A DNA stretch of 64,000 nucleotides from Bacteroidota bacterium (GTDB lineage: Bacteria > Bacteroidota > Bacteroidia > Chitinophagales > Saprospiraceae): positions 1-64,000 of the forward strand of contig JASBVF010000029.1 of assembly GCA_030147525.1 (NCBI GenBank), given 5' to 3'. Numbering within the stretch: the stretch's first letter is position 1; every line of letters starts with the position of its first letter. Both the position numbers and the translations under genes were made by a program. The notes under the pieces were generated by a model. It did not search any database. It saw only the letters and a list, made by a program, of their open reading frames with translations, and was not told the DNA's origin. Below, piece by piece: positions 1-8,595 of this stretch.

Positions 1-192
1 ATAGAACTGGATTTTTGTAAATCCGGTCGTTGCGCTGAATTGACGATCTGTTTTGACATTTGTAAATATGGTGCTCATAGCTCGTTTTTGAAGCAAAAAT
101 ACAACGATTGATTCTCAACGAGTTATGCCCCAACAAGTCTAATCACTAACATTTTAAAATCATCCTGATTTAGCTTAAAAATCTGATCAACT
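1..192. other. Left-edge non-coding stretch
   Basis: No coding region with convincing protein character is visible here. It is the upstream region of the peptidase gene that follows. I see no clear tRNA, terminator or repeat in it. Confidence 0.4.
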
Positions 193-1293
193 ATGTTTAA
201 AAAATTCTTTGCATTACTTGTAGCAGTTTTTCTGTTGCAGAGCCTTCAGGCGCAGTATCAATTCACCATGACCAGCGATTGCAACTGCACCACCATCAAA
301 AATCAACAAAACACCGGCACCTGCTGGAGTTTTGCCACGTCTTCGTTTTTCGAATCCGAGTTGCTTCGCATGGGTAAAACAGATTACGATCTCTCGGAAA
401 TGTTCTTCGTACGCCAGATTTACAAGGACAAAGCACAAAATTACCTGCTTCGCCAGGGCAAGGCGCAATTCAGCCAGGGCGGATTGTCGCACGATGTAAT
501 TTCTGCTTTCCGGCAGGCGGGCGCTGTGCCGGAGTCCGTGTACAGCGGCAAACTACCGGGCGACCACATGCATGACCACAGTGAAATGGAAAATGCGATG
601 AAAGGCATGCTCGATGCGCTGGTTAAACAAAAGCGTATCAGCCAGAAGTGGGTGGCCTCCGTTTCAGGTATCATGGATGCCTACATGGGCAATGTGCCGG
701 AGCGTTTCACCTACAACGGCAAGGAATACACGCCGCAAACTTTCGCTGCTTCGCTCGGCATCAATCCGGCCGACTATGTGAGTTTTACTTCCTACCAGCA
801 TCATCCCATGTATGAAACCTGCGTGCTGGAAATCCCCGACAACTGGTCCAACGGAACCTACTACAACGTGCCATTCACAGACCTGGTGGATATCGCCAAA
901 AACGCCATTCAAAACGGCTATAGCGTTGCCTGGGACGGCGACGTGAGCGAGAAGGGATTCTCGGCAGGCAAGGGTGTTGCCGTACTGCCCGCAGTGAGCG
1001 ACCGGGAGGATATGTTTGCCCAACCGGGCGAGGAAGTGTCCGTCACGCAGGAGCTTCGACAGGAGACTTTCATGAATTACTCTACCACCGACGATCACCT
1101 GATGCACATCACCGGGCTGGCAAAGGACCAGCATGGAACGGCCTATTTTTACACCAAAAACTCATGGGGTGAAGTGAGCCCGTATCAAGGCTATGTTTAC
1201 ATGTCAGAGCCTTACTTCCGGTTGAAAACGGTGGGCATCATGGTGCACAAAAATGCAGTGCCGGCGGCTATTCGCAAGAAGCTGGGCATTTAA
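193..1293 (+). CDS. Secreted C1-family cysteine peptidase (bleomycin hydrolase / aminopeptidase C type)
   Basis: A papain-fold peptidase of the C1B (bleomycin hydrolase/PepC) family, predicted to act outside the cytoplasm. Residues 1-20 form a signal peptide (Lys-rich start, hydrophobic core, LQA end). The catalytic cysteine is C44 in NTGTCWSFA, with the oxyanion glutamine just before it (KNQQNTG); the catalytic histidine is H305 in DDHLMHITG and the asparagine is N323 in TKNSWGE. At 366 aa it is shorter than classical PepC (about 440-450 aa), and the mature enzyme begins almost directly at the active-site segment, so it lacks a long propeptide. Classical members are cytosolic hexamers; the signal peptide argues for export, as in several Bacteroidota homologues. 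Substrate is unknown. The ATG at 193 is kept because it yields the complete signal peptide. Confidence 0.9.
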   Translation: MFKKFFALLVAVFLLQSLQAQYQFTMTSDCNCTTIKNQQNTGTCWSFATSSFFESELLRMGKTDYDLSEMFFVRQIYKDKAQNYLLRQGKAQFSQGGLSHDVISAFRQAGAVPESVYSGKLPGDHMHDHSEMENAMKGMLDALVKQKRISQKWVASVSGIMDAYMGNVPERFTYNGKEYTPQTFAASLGINPADYVSFTSYQHHPMYETCVLEIPDNWSNGTYYNVPFTDLVDIAKNAIQNGYSVAWDGDVSEKGFSAGKGVAVLPAVSDREDMFAQPGEEVSVTQELRQETFMNYSTTDDHLMHITGLAKDQHGTAYFYTKNSWGEVSPYQGYVYMSEPYFRLKTVGIMVHKNAVPAAIRKKLGI

Positions 1294-1397
1294 CGACTGC
1301 ACCGATCATTGATTGAGCTCAGGAAACGGTGAGGGCGCAGGGCTGCCGGTGTCCCGCTGTTTCCTTTGTTTAGTCAAAACATCACTTCGCTTTAATC

Positions 1398-2084
1398 TCA
1401 GATTTTATCCGCCGCAACCTTTCTTTTTCTCCAATGAAACAAAGGCTGGTCGATCCTTGCGCCGGGCCGGTACTCGTATCGATGTTGAACTGCAAAAATG
1501 ATCATGGCCAGCAAAGTGCCGGTGATAGCTCCCCAGTAAACGTCGATCCAGAAATGCTGCACGAGGTAAATCCGTGAAAAACCCACCAGCAAAGCCAGCA
1601 GAAACAAAGGCGCAGCAATGCGCTTGCGGTTGGGAAGTAGCAGTGCCAGTAAGCCGTACAAAGCAAAAGCACTCATGGTATGCCCGGAAGGCAGACTGGT
1701 GGCGCCGGTGTGGATGTCCACGCCCTGCACCAGGTTTATTTTTTCAATCAAACCTTCATTCCTGAAAAAAGCAAATGGACGGTCCTGACGGAAAAGAGAC
1801 TTGAGGCCGTAGCTGACGCCCATCACAACAAAACCCGTGATGGCCACCAGCAGGGTATACCTCAACCGGATGGCGAGGGCCGCCAGTGCAATGATGAAAT
1901 AGAGATACGCCTCGCCGAACAGGGTGACAGCTTTAAAAAAAGCATCGCCCGGTATGCTTCTGCGGTCGCTGAAATAAAAGATCGCATCTCCTTTCCCTGC
2001 AACAGACAGGTAGATACCTCCAAGCACGACGAAAAGCGCAATCAGTGAAAAGTAAAATCGATTCCTTTTGAAAATTTCATTCAT
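1398..2084 (-). CDS. PAP2-superfamily membrane phosphatase
   Basis: An integral-membrane phosphatase of the phosphatidic acid phosphatase type 2 superfamily. All three signature motifs are intact: KX6RP (K95, R102, P103), PSGH (132-135) and SRX5HX3D (R171, H177, D181). H135 would be the general acid and H177 the nucleophile that forms the phospho-histidine intermediate. About five to six hydrophobic segments surround them, as usual for the family. Members act on phosphatidate, phosphatidylglycerol phosphate, undecaprenyl diphosphate or lipid A phosphates; the sequence alone does not decide which. It converges on the peptidase gene upstream and is divergent from the NhaC gene. Confidence 0.9.
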   Translation of the reverse strand: MNEIFKRNRFYFSLIALFVVLGGIYLSVAGKGDAIFYFSDRRSIPGDAFFKAVTLFGEAYLYFIIALAALAIRLRYTLLVAITGFVVMGVSYGLKSLFRQDRPFAFFRNEGLIEKINLVQGVDIHTGATSLPSGHTMSAFALYGLLALLLPNRKRIAAPLFLLALLVGFSRIYLVQHFWIDVYWGAITGTLLAMIIFAVQHRYEYRPGARIDQPLFHWRKRKVAADKI

Positions 2085-2288
2085 AAAATATTGCGTTAGA
2101 GCTATTTTGCAGGGGCTTTATAAAAATGCGTAAAAATCCCGATTGCTATACTACAGCCTGACAGCCCGGGGCGCAAATTTTGAGAAATCCCCGGTCTTTT
2201 TGGGGTGAAATTTTAGATTTTCCCATCTTTGGCGGCCGAGACGACAGATTTTGAAGGTTAGACGAAATATTCGAAAAATCAGCATAAA

Positions 2289-4370
2289 ATGAAATACCAA
2301 CACGGCCTTGCGCTTCTTTTTCTCTTTTTTTTAACGTTCAACACCTACTCCCAGGAGCCGGCCGATACAACTCAGGCCTCGGTTTCACTGCCGGCTGCCC
2401 CGCCTGTGCAGCCGATCGAATCCATCGGTAAGTACCAGATTTCCATGGAAAAAGACCAGCTGGTTTTCACCGCCGACGTCGGGTCGGGGCAGGCTGCCAT
2501 GGCCATTAACGGCGAAGACCGTCCCCTTGTTTTTCAGAATGGCAAAGCAAGCATCGATTTTTCGACCGACGAACGGGGCAAGCTGATTTTGCTGAAAGGC
2601 GCAAAGACGAGCTACCGGCTCTATCACCTCGCCAAACTGCAGGACGGAAGTCACCGGGTGCGCCGCATTCCTTTCTGGTTGTCCATCCTGCCACCTGTCA
2701 TCGCCATCGCCCTGGCGCTCATTTTCAAAGAAGTGGTGGTGTCGCTTTTTGCAGGCGTATGGACGGGCGCCTTCATTGCCGGAGGGCTCCGGATCGATTC
2801 ATTTTACTGGTTTCTTGAAAGCATCCTCAGCGTCGTTCAACGCTACGTAATCAATGCCCTGGCCGATAGCGGACACCTTTCCGTCATCATTTTCTCTCTG
2901 CTCATCGGCGGCATGGTGGCCATTATTTCAAAAAATGGCGGTATGGCAGGCGTGGTTATTTCACTGACCAAATACGCCCGCACGCCGGCCACTTCGCAGT
3001 TTATCACCTGGCTGCTGGGCGTTGCCATTTTCTTCGACGACTATGCCAATACCCTCATCGTGGGCAACACCATGCGATCGGTGACCGATAAATTCAGGAT
3101 TTCAAGGGAAAAACTGGCCTACATCGTGGACAGTACGGCAGCGCCGGTGTCCGCCGTTGCTTTTATCACCACCTGGATCGGCGCCGAACTGGGCTACATT
3201 GACTCCGGGCTCAAAATGCTGGACGGGTTTGATGCCAATGTCACACCTTACGCCATTTTCCTGAGTTCGCTGAAATATTCATTTTACCCCGGATTGACGC
3301 TCGTTTTCATCCTGTTGCTCATCTATTTTCAACGGGATTACGGAACGATGTTCGCCGCCGAAATCCGGGCAAGAACGACCGGCCAGGTCGCTCCAACCGC
3401 AGGCCCCGATCTCGAAGACAATGAAACCGAAAACCTTGACCCGGTCAAAGGCGCTCCGAAGAAGTGGTACCACGCAGCCGTTCCCGTGCTGGTCGTGATT
3501 TTTGTAACCATTTACGGGTTGCTGGACACCGGCATGGGCGGAATCTACGGTCAATTGAGGGATGCAGGCATCAGCGTCGGCTCCTCGGCCTGGGGCGATG
3601 TCTGGCCTGCCATGAGCGCCCTCACGGGCGAAGACGCCTCTTTTTTCATGAAAATAGGTACGCTGATCGGCGCCTCGGATTCGTATGTCGCCCTGCTTTG
3701 GTCGTCCTTTTGCGGGGTGCTGGTGGCCATCATCATCACGCTGTCGGCGGGTATCATGAAACTGATCCCGACCATAGGCTCGATGGCCACGGGATTCAAG
3801 GCTATGCTGCCTGCGCTGATCATTCTGACGCTGGCCTGGGCGCTGGCTATCACCACGGAGGAACTCCACACCGCCACCTTCCTGTCCAACTCGCTGGAAG
3901 GGGCTATTAATCCTTACGTGATGCCCGTCATCGTTTTTGTACTGGCGGCCGTCATATCTTTCTCCACGGGATCGAGCTGGAGTACGATGGCGATCTTGTA
4001 CCCGATTGCCATACCGACAGCCTGGGCGATTTGCATGGCGGAAGGGATGGATGCGGATATCAGCATGGAAATTTTGTTAAATGTCATCTCTGTCACCCTG
4101 GGCGCTTCGGTGCTTGGCGACCATTGTTCGCCCATTTCAGATACGACCATTCTCAGTTCGCTGGCCTCTGACTGTAATCACATCGATCACGTCAGGACGC
4201 AAATGCCGTACGCCCTCACGGTAGGTTCCGTGAGCCTGGTGCTGTGCTTCGTGTCAACTTATTTGGGAGGGAATGCGTGGGTGAACGTTTTGCTTTTTGC
4301 GGCAGGAGTTGCGACGCTGGCAGGCGTGATCCTGAAATTTGGTAAAAAAGTTCCCGCAGAAACTGCATGA
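2289..4370 (+). CDS. NhaC-family Na+/H+ antiporter with exported N-terminal domain
   Basis: A polytopic inner-membrane antiporter of the NhaC family, exchanging Na+ (or an organic cation) for protons. Family-typical segments include FFDDYANTLIVGNTMR in the first half and FSTGSSWSTMAILYP in the second, with many hydrophobic helices from about residue 125 onward. Residues 1-21 form a signal peptide ending NTYSQ, followed by about 90 soluble residues that would lie in the periplasm before the first core helix. Ordinary NhaC proteins are about 450-530 aa, so the 693-aa length is explained by this N-terminal addition. The gene stands alone on its strand; a promoter-like sequence (CATCTTTG near 2225) lies upstream. 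The transported substrate cannot be settled from sequence. Confidence 0.88.
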   Translation: MKYQHGLALLFLFFLTFNTYSQEPADTTQASVSLPAAPPVQPIESIGKYQISMEKDQLVFTADVGSGQAAMAINGEDRPLVFQNGKASIDFSTDERGKLILLKGAKTSYRLYHLAKLQDGSHRVRRIPFWLSILPPVIAIALALIFKEVVVSLFAGVWTGAFIAGGLRIDSFYWFLESILSVVQRYVINALADSGHLSVIIFSLLIGGMVAIISKNGGMAGVVISLTKYARTPATSQFITWLLGVAIFFDDYANTLIVGNTMRSVTDKFRISREKLAYIVDSTAAPVSAVAFITTWIGAELGYIDSGLKMLDGFDANVTPYAIFLSSLKYSFYPGLTLVFILLLIYFQRDYGTMFAAEIRARTTGQVAPTAGPDLEDNETENLDPVKGAPKKWYHAAVPVLVVIFVTIYGLLDTGMGGIYGQLRDAGISVGSSAWGDVWPAMSALTGEDASFFMKIGTLIGASDSYVALLWSSFCGVLVAIIITLSAGIMKLIPTIGSMATGFKAMLPALIILTLAWALAITTEELHTATFLSNSLEGAINPYVMPVIVFVLAAVISFSTGSSWSTMAILYPIAIPTAWAICMAEGMDADISMEILLNVISVTLGASVLGDHCSPISDTTILSSLASDCNHIDHVRTQMPYALTVGSVSLVLCFVSTYLGGNAWVNVLLFAAGVATLAGVILKFGKKVPAETA

Positions 4371-4451
4371 TGCGGGCATCGACCTGTTTTCATTCCGGTT
4401 ATTTTACACCCGAAGAAAAGTGGTTTGCGAAAATGGACGACTTTAAACAAT

Positions 4452-4495
4452 TGAAAATCAGTCTGTTCGTCTACTCGCAAACTTGCCTACTTTAG
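4452..4495 (+). promoter_or_regulatory. Promoter-like block shared with the 52.6-kb kinase gene
   Basis: This stretch contains TGAAAATCAGTCT and CTCGCAAACTTGCCTACTTT, ending in TACTTTAG, one base from the Bacteroidota -7 motif TAnnTTTG; TTC lies exactly 19 nt upstream of it. The same two blocks, with one mismatch in the second 20-mer and about 6 nt more spacing, recur at 52611-52660 ahead of the histidine kinase gene. I read it as the promoter of the GNAT-like gene that starts at 4552. Confidence 0.5.
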
Positions 4496-4551
4496 GTATA
4501 AAAACCGGCTGCCACACTAAACCAGATGAATTCGTAAACACTACAAAATAT

Positions 4552-5673
4552 ATGAAACCAGAACTGCGTACCGTCAACACACGGTCAGAACTCAGGGAGT
4601 TTGTCAAATTCCCCTTTAAACTTTACAAAGGTCAACCCTATTGGATACCACCGCTGGTTCAGGCGGAAATGAACATCCTGAGTCCGGAAAAAAATCCGGT
4701 GTTCGAACACTCCGAGGCGGTGCTTTACACGGCCTGGCAGGATGGTAAAATGGTCGGCCGCATCGCCGGCATCATCAACGATCTCGAAACGGCGCACATC
4801 AATGAAAAACATGCCCGCTTCGGCTGGTTCGATTTCATTGACGACCCCGATGTCAGTAAAACCCTGCTCGAAGCCGTGGAAGCCTGGGGGCGCAGTAAAA
4901 AATGTTCCCGGCTGAAAGGCCCTTACGGCTTTAATCAGCTCGATAAAAACGGGATGCTGACGGAAGGCTTCGACTCGCTCGGCACCGCCAACACCATCTA
5001 CAACTATGCCTACTACCCGAAACAGGTGGAGGCTGCCGGTTATGAAAAAGACCTGGAATGGGTGGAGGTGGACTTGAAAATGACTACCGAACTACCTGCA
5101 AGGCTGGTCAAACTGGCCGACATGGCCGCACAGCGCTATGGCATGAAAATATTTCAGCCCAAAAACAAGGCTGACCTTGTCCGCCTGACCAATAACCTCT
5201 TCGACCTGCTGATGGAAACCTATGACGAACTTCCCGGCTTCGTGCCCATCTCCGACAAACAGCGGGATATATACGTGAACCGCTACATCCGTTTCCTGCG
5301 CACCGACTTTGTCTGTGTGGTCATGGACAAAGACGACCAGCCCATCGGCTTCTCCGTGACTATGCCCTCGCTTTCCAAAGCTTTTCAGAAAGCAAACGGC
5401 AAGCTTTTTCCCTTCGGCATCTTCCACCTGATGTCAGCCCGCAAACACAACGACACGGCCGACCTGGCGCTCATCGGAGTGAAAGAAGAATGGCGTAAAA
5501 AAGGCGCCCACGGCGTCATCTTCGCCGAAACCGGCAAGGCCTTCCTGAAAGAAGGCATAAAACGGGTGCAGATCAACCCCATGCTCGAATTCAACGTCCA
5601 TGTGCTGGCACTTTGGAAGGACTTCGAACATACCATTTATAAAAGACGGAGGACTTATAAAAAGGCGCTTTGA
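4552..5673 (+). CDS. GNAT-like acyltransferase family protein
   Basis: A 373-aa protein of a conserved bacterial family usually labelled GNAT-family N-acetyltransferase. Diagnostic segments are FPFKLYKGQPYWIPPL near the start, then the KMVGRIAGIIN strand and the TADLALIGVKEEWRKKGAHG region, which resembles the GNAT acetyl-CoA-binding motif A (R/Q-x-x-G-x-G/A). The C-terminal KDFEHTIYKRRRTYKK is also typical. An in-frame start exists at 4483, but the ATG at 4552 is preferred: 4483 lies inside the putative promoter block and the extra 23 residues do not resemble the family. The acceptor substrate is unknown. Confidence 0.8.
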   Translation: MKPELRTVNTRSELREFVKFPFKLYKGQPYWIPPLVQAEMNILSPEKNPVFEHSEAVLYTAWQDGKMVGRIAGIINDLETAHINEKHARFGWFDFIDDPDVSKTLLEAVEAWGRSKKCSRLKGPYGFNQLDKNGMLTEGFDSLGTANTIYNYAYYPKQVEAAGYEKDLEWVEVDLKMTTELPARLVKLADMAAQRYGMKIFQPKNKADLVRLTNNLFDLLMETYDELPGFVPISDKQRDIYVNRYIRFLRTDFVCVVMDKDDQPIGFSVTMPSLSKAFQKANGKLFPFGIFHLMSARKHNDTADLALIGVKEEWRKKGAHGVIFAETGKAFLKEGIKRVQINPMLEFNVHVLALWKDFEHTIYKRRRTYKKAL

Positions 5674-5833
5674 GGCAAAGGCTTCCGGTTCGTTACGGAC
5701 CATCGGATGGTGAAGGTTGAGAGGGGTTGATATGGTTCAGAGGGTTTGCAGTGGCATCAACCCTTATCAACCACATCAACCTTTATCAACTTTCAATGCG
5801 ACCATCTATAAGCAGTTTAATGTTTGAGGGGCA

Positions 5834-5864
5834 GATTTCCGAAATTTTTAAAATTTCGGAAATC
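5834..5864. repeat. Perfect 14-bp inverted repeat
   Basis: Arms 5834-5847 (GATTTCCGAAATTT) and 5851-5864 are exactly complementary around a 3-nt loop. No T-tract follows on either strand, so it is not an obvious intrinsic terminator. It could be an operator-like palindrome or a processing hairpin in the gene-poor region downstream of the GNAT-like gene. Confidence 0.6.
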
Positions 5865-5952
5865 TTGACCTGGCCTCAAAAAAATTCCATTGGTTTTTCA
5901 GTGTTTCTTCAGCGGGCACTCTCCTGCGAAAATTACCACCTGCCTTGACCTA

Positions 5953-6252
5953 AAACTATACGTAATACTTTCAAAACTTTACGTAATACTTTCAAAACTA
6001 CTGCCATCTTGCTGTCATCGGTTACGTAAAGTTTTAAAAGTATTACGTATAGTTTGACATCGGTTACGTAAAGTTTTGAAAGTATTACGTATAGTTTGAC
6101 ATCGGTTACGTAAAGTTTTGAAAGTATTACGTATAGTTTGTCATCGATTACGTAAAGTTTTGAAAGTGTTACGTATAGTTTGTCATCAATTAATTACAAT
6201 TTTTAGAGTATTACGTAAAGTTTTAAAAGTATTACGTATAGTTTTTACCTGA
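5953..6252 (+). repeat. Exact 21-bp-period TTACGTA repeat array with inverted outlier
   Basis: From 6022 the heptamer TTACGTA recurs at 6022, 6043, 6064, 6085, 6106, 6127, 6148, 6169, 6211 and 6232, every interval being 21 bp; the slot at 6190 holds a degenerate copy. Two half-units alternate (TTACGTAAAGTTTTGAAAGTA, then TTACGTATAGTTT plus GACATCGG), giving 42-bp units. On the left, 5953-5986 is the exact reverse complement of the 34-bp core, again with a 21-bp internal period. There are no unique spacers, so this is not CRISPR. Twenty-one bp equals two helical turns, so every TACGTA palindrome faces the same side of the DNA, which suits a protein-binding array. The function is unknown. Confidence 0.9.
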
Positions 6253-6701
6253 AAAAGCGCTTTCGTAACGGTCATTCTGCGCTAAAACCCTTGTATTTAT
6301 TGACTTTAGCCTGTTTTGGTCATCTTCATCCGGTTCTGTTACAAACAATAGGGCTGAGAAGGGCAGGTCGTGGACAACGAGGAGGTCAGGTTACCCCTGA
6401 CTGTCAATGAGAAAAAAATTTTTAGTTGGAGTAAATGGAAATATAAAATTGGTATAGAATTTGGCATTTTATTTTTAGTCGAAAACAAACAAAGGGAAGC
6501 GGCAAGTGTCGGGTAATCAGTGAAGTACGTTAAACAGAAAAAGTGCATAATATTAGAAGCCGCCAACCTGGTATTTAGTGTATTATTTTCAATTTAATAA
6601 CCCGGCCATCTGAACATGCTGTTAAGCCAAGGAAACATTAGCTTCTCTAAGAAAGCCAAGGCCCAACCAACTGGACAGAAAGCCAAATTTTCTTATCATT
6701 A
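6253..6701. other. Gene-poor stretch between the repeat array and the next gene
   Basis: I see no supported protein gene here. A short hairpin with GTCAGG/CCTGAC arms occurs near 6390-6410. A 28-codon AUG-initiated frame (6616-6702), rich in Lys and Gln, ends in a TAATG overlap with the start codon of the following gene; it could be a leader peptide but has no independent support. Confidence 0.4.
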
Positions 6702-7340
6702 ATGGAAAACAACCCAACAATTGCAGATGCATCCTGGACTGATCTCAGGGAGGCAAAATTAGACACCTTCAGCACAACTGCAGCAATCGTCATTTCCGAC
6801 CCGGTTTCGTATCCGGATATGGTAACTGAAGCTGCTTTATTGACCAGCAATTCCTCCAACTACCACATTGCCTTCAGCCGTTTCGAACAATTCGGCGGAA
6901 CGGCTAATAAGGATGCAAAGGATGCTGCGAAGTCCTTGCTTTACAAAACCCATTATGAAGTGGCCCGCAAGCTGGAAAACACCTACACCGACAACATTGA
7001 TTATCTCACCCGGCCAGGTTACAGCCTCGACCGCAAGCCCGGCGGTCAAAGCAATGCAGCAGTGCCGCCACCGGTTCTTCAAAAAGTGGATAGCAGGAAA
7101 GTCAGAGGCGTAGTGGATTTTATCCTGAAAGCTAAAAACACCCGTGAAATTAAAGGGGTAGTCGGCCGGTACAGCCTGGACAACGGCGTTACCTGGATAG
7201 AAGATATCTATGTTTACCGTTTGAAATTCAGGTTGGAAAATCAGGCCAGCGGTGCGACTGTTGTTTATCAGTTCAGGTTCATGGCAACCGGTAATCGAGT
7301 CAGTTACTGGTCGGACAAAATCTATGTGGATGTTTTTTGA
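6702..7340 (+). CDS. Conserved-looking hypothetical protein
   Basis: A 212-aa protein that I do not recognise. No signal peptide or membrane segment is visible, so it is probably cytoplasmic. The N-terminal half is acidic and Ser/Thr/Ala-rich; a Pro-rich linker (AAVPPPVLQ) near residue 125 leads to a C-terminal half with alternating hydrophobic residues (YRLKFRLENQ, TVVYQFRFMATGNRVSYWS) that suggests a beta-sandwich, perhaps of fibronectin III type. Codon usage matches the neighbouring chromosome, and a good terminator follows directly, which supports a real gene. The start at 6702 overlaps the stop of a 28-codon upstream frame (TAATG), hinting at translational coupling. Confidence 0.6.
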   Translation: MENNPTIADASWTDLREAKLDTFSTTAAIVISDPVSYPDMVTEAALLTSNSSNYHIAFSRFEQFGGTANKDAKDAAKSLLYKTHYEVARKLENTYTDNIDYLTRPGYSLDRKPGGQSNAAVPPPVLQKVDSRKVRGVVDFILKAKNTREIKGVVGRYSLDNGVTWIEDIYVYRLKFRLENQASGATVVYQFRFMATGNRVSYWSDKIYVDVF

Positions 7341-7792
7341 TTTGCTTTTAACTTTGGCATAATATCAAACGGTGGACGGCAGCAGTGCCGTTCACCGTTT
7401 TTTTTAGGTGTGTTTTTACGACCTGCTGAAAGCTTTTGGTACGTAATGTCGCTGACCCACAACTGGCCCGGATGGGTCAGCAGGGTAAGTTCCCGGATCA
7501 GGTTCGGATATTTACGGTAGTGATGGTAGCTGTTAGTGTTATAAGGTCTGCGCCTGCGGTAACGGATCAGGTAACCGTGTTCGCCCAACAGGCGGTACAG
7601 GGCGTCCCGGCCGATCTGCAGTCCATGTTCCTGTAGTTTTTCTTTTAAAATGTGATGCAACTTCGGCACCCCGGCCCGGGGCAGATCCTGCCGGATCTCC
7701 TTGACCATTTTCAGTATCAGCGTATGGGCCATATGCGTCTCTTCCTGGCGCCTGGCCTGCTCGTACCAGCTCTGCCGGCTTCGCCCAAACAA
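7322..7792 (-). pseudogene. Truncated IS3 transposase orfB
   Basis: The conserved part carries the HTH_21-like segment (RAGVPKLHHILKEKL ... IGRDALYRLLGEHGYLIRYRRRR) and the opening of the DDE integrase core, QLWVSDITY, with the first catalytic Asp. Homology then stops: after ITYQKLSAG the remaining 30 residues are unrelated and run through the terminator into the neighbouring gene. The second Asp and the Glu of the DDE triad are missing, so it is inactive. Transposase-like sequence also continues upstream of this ATG in the same frame (QLRQFYPQYGLGYYCSLF), so the ancestral orfB began near 7850, probably by frameshift from orfA. Confidence 0.75.
7367..7405 (+). terminator. Intrinsic terminator of the 6702 gene
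   Basis: Arms 7367-7381 (AAACGGTGGACGGCA) and 7386-7400 pair over 15 positions with one G-T wobble around a 4-nt loop, followed by five further T residues. Confidence 0.8.
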
Positions 7793-8280
7793 CGAGCAGT
7801 AGTACCCCAGTCCGTACTGCGGGTAAAACTGCCGGAGCTGCGTTACTGCCTGGGCCCAGACTTTTTTCGGATGGTGATCTTGAGCTGCTCCTCGGCCACG
7901 TCGATCATCGTCTCCAGGGCGATGTTTTTCATCTGGGCGTGTTCAAGTTGACGCTCCAACTCCTTGACCCGTTTCTGGACGGCTTCGAGTTTTTGTCTTT
8001 CTTTTTCCGTCATAATGGGTAAAGTTAGCGCTATTTCAGGAGCATATTTCTTGCGCCACGAACGAATTAGGGAATGAGGATCCTTACTGTGCGGGGTAAC
8101 TATCTCCATGGCTTTTTCCATGGTCATACGGCCGTTTTCCAGCTCTCGAACAATCCATCGTTTGGTGGCTAAACTGATTGCTTATTGTGCTTCCATTTTT
8201 TGCGTTTTTGTCCGCAAAACCTGTCAGGCTATTTCAGGAATAGACAACTCGCTCCCGGAACGTTACAACTCGCTCCTGCA
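7407..8280 (-). mobile_element. Remnant of an IS3-family insertion sequence
   Basis: An orfA reading frame and a truncated orfB of IS3 type lie in order on the minus strand. The orfB side breaks off just after the first catalytic aspartate, so the element cannot transpose itself. I could not identify both terminal inverted repeats; the boundaries given are estimates, the left end just after the terminator of the preceding gene and the right end near a repeated ACAACTCGCTCC (8244-8255 and 8265-8276). Confidence 0.65.
7843..8127 (-). CDS. IS3-family transposase orfA (HTH protein), remnant
   Basis: A 94-aa DNA-binding subunit of an IS3-type element. It has an HTH segment (AMEIVTPHSKDPHSLIRSWRKKYA) and a C-terminal leucine-zipper-like helix (LEAVQKRVKELERQLEHAQMKN). 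The family resemblance continues upstream of the ATG (KRWIVRELENGR) but meets an in-frame stop, suggesting that the original start is damaged. It is immediately upstream of the truncated orfB, as in intact elements. Because orfB is broken, this gene is unlikely to support transposition. Confidence 0.7.
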   Translation of the reverse strand: MTMEKAMEIVTPHSKDPHSLIRSWRKKYAPEIALTLPIMTEKERQKLEAVQKRVKELERQLEHAQMKNIALETMIDVAEEQLKITIRKKSGPRQ

Positions 8281-8357
8281 CAAAAGCTTAAAAATGCTAA
8301 TTCTTGTCGGTTGTATGGCTATAGGCCTGATTTTAGTTTTGCACACTAAAATTAGCA

Positions 8358-8576
8358 ATGAAATCAGATAGAGAGATCTTAATAAAGTTTGGAGAAAAGG
8401 TGAAAGACCTCAGAAAAAAGAGTGGGCTTTCACAGGAAGATTTAGCTCATGAAGCAGGCTTTCATAGAACTTATATTGGTATGATAGAAAGGGGAGAAAG
8501 AAATATTACCCTTGTAAATATCCAAAAACTTGCATATGCCTTAAAGGTTTCAATCGCAGAAATTACAGATTTGTAA
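8358..8576 (+). CDS. XRE-family controller (C) protein of the restriction-modification system
   Basis: A 72-aa single-domain HTH protein of the lambda-Cro/XRE type: FGEKVKDLRKKSGLSQEDLA, then HRTYIGMIERGERNITLVNIQKLA. Size and sequence are typical of C proteins, which dimerise on operators ahead of their own gene and delay endonuclease expression until the methylase has protected the host. It is the first gene of a C-R-M operon, 19 nt before the endonuclease. TGCTAATT and its complement AATTAGCA flank the promoter region (8296-8303 and 8351-8358) and might be part of the operator. The locus is clearly AT-richer than its neighbours. Confidence 0.85.
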   Translation: MKSDREILIKFGEKVKDLRKKSGLSQEDLAHEAGFHRTYIGMIERGERNITLVNIQKLAYALKVSIAEITDL

Positions 8577-8595
8577 GATTCTAAAATATTTAAAT

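Noticed and set aside
5953-6252. CRISPR array
   Set aside because: The repeats are contiguous 21/42-bp units with no unique spacers, and no cas genes are in the window.
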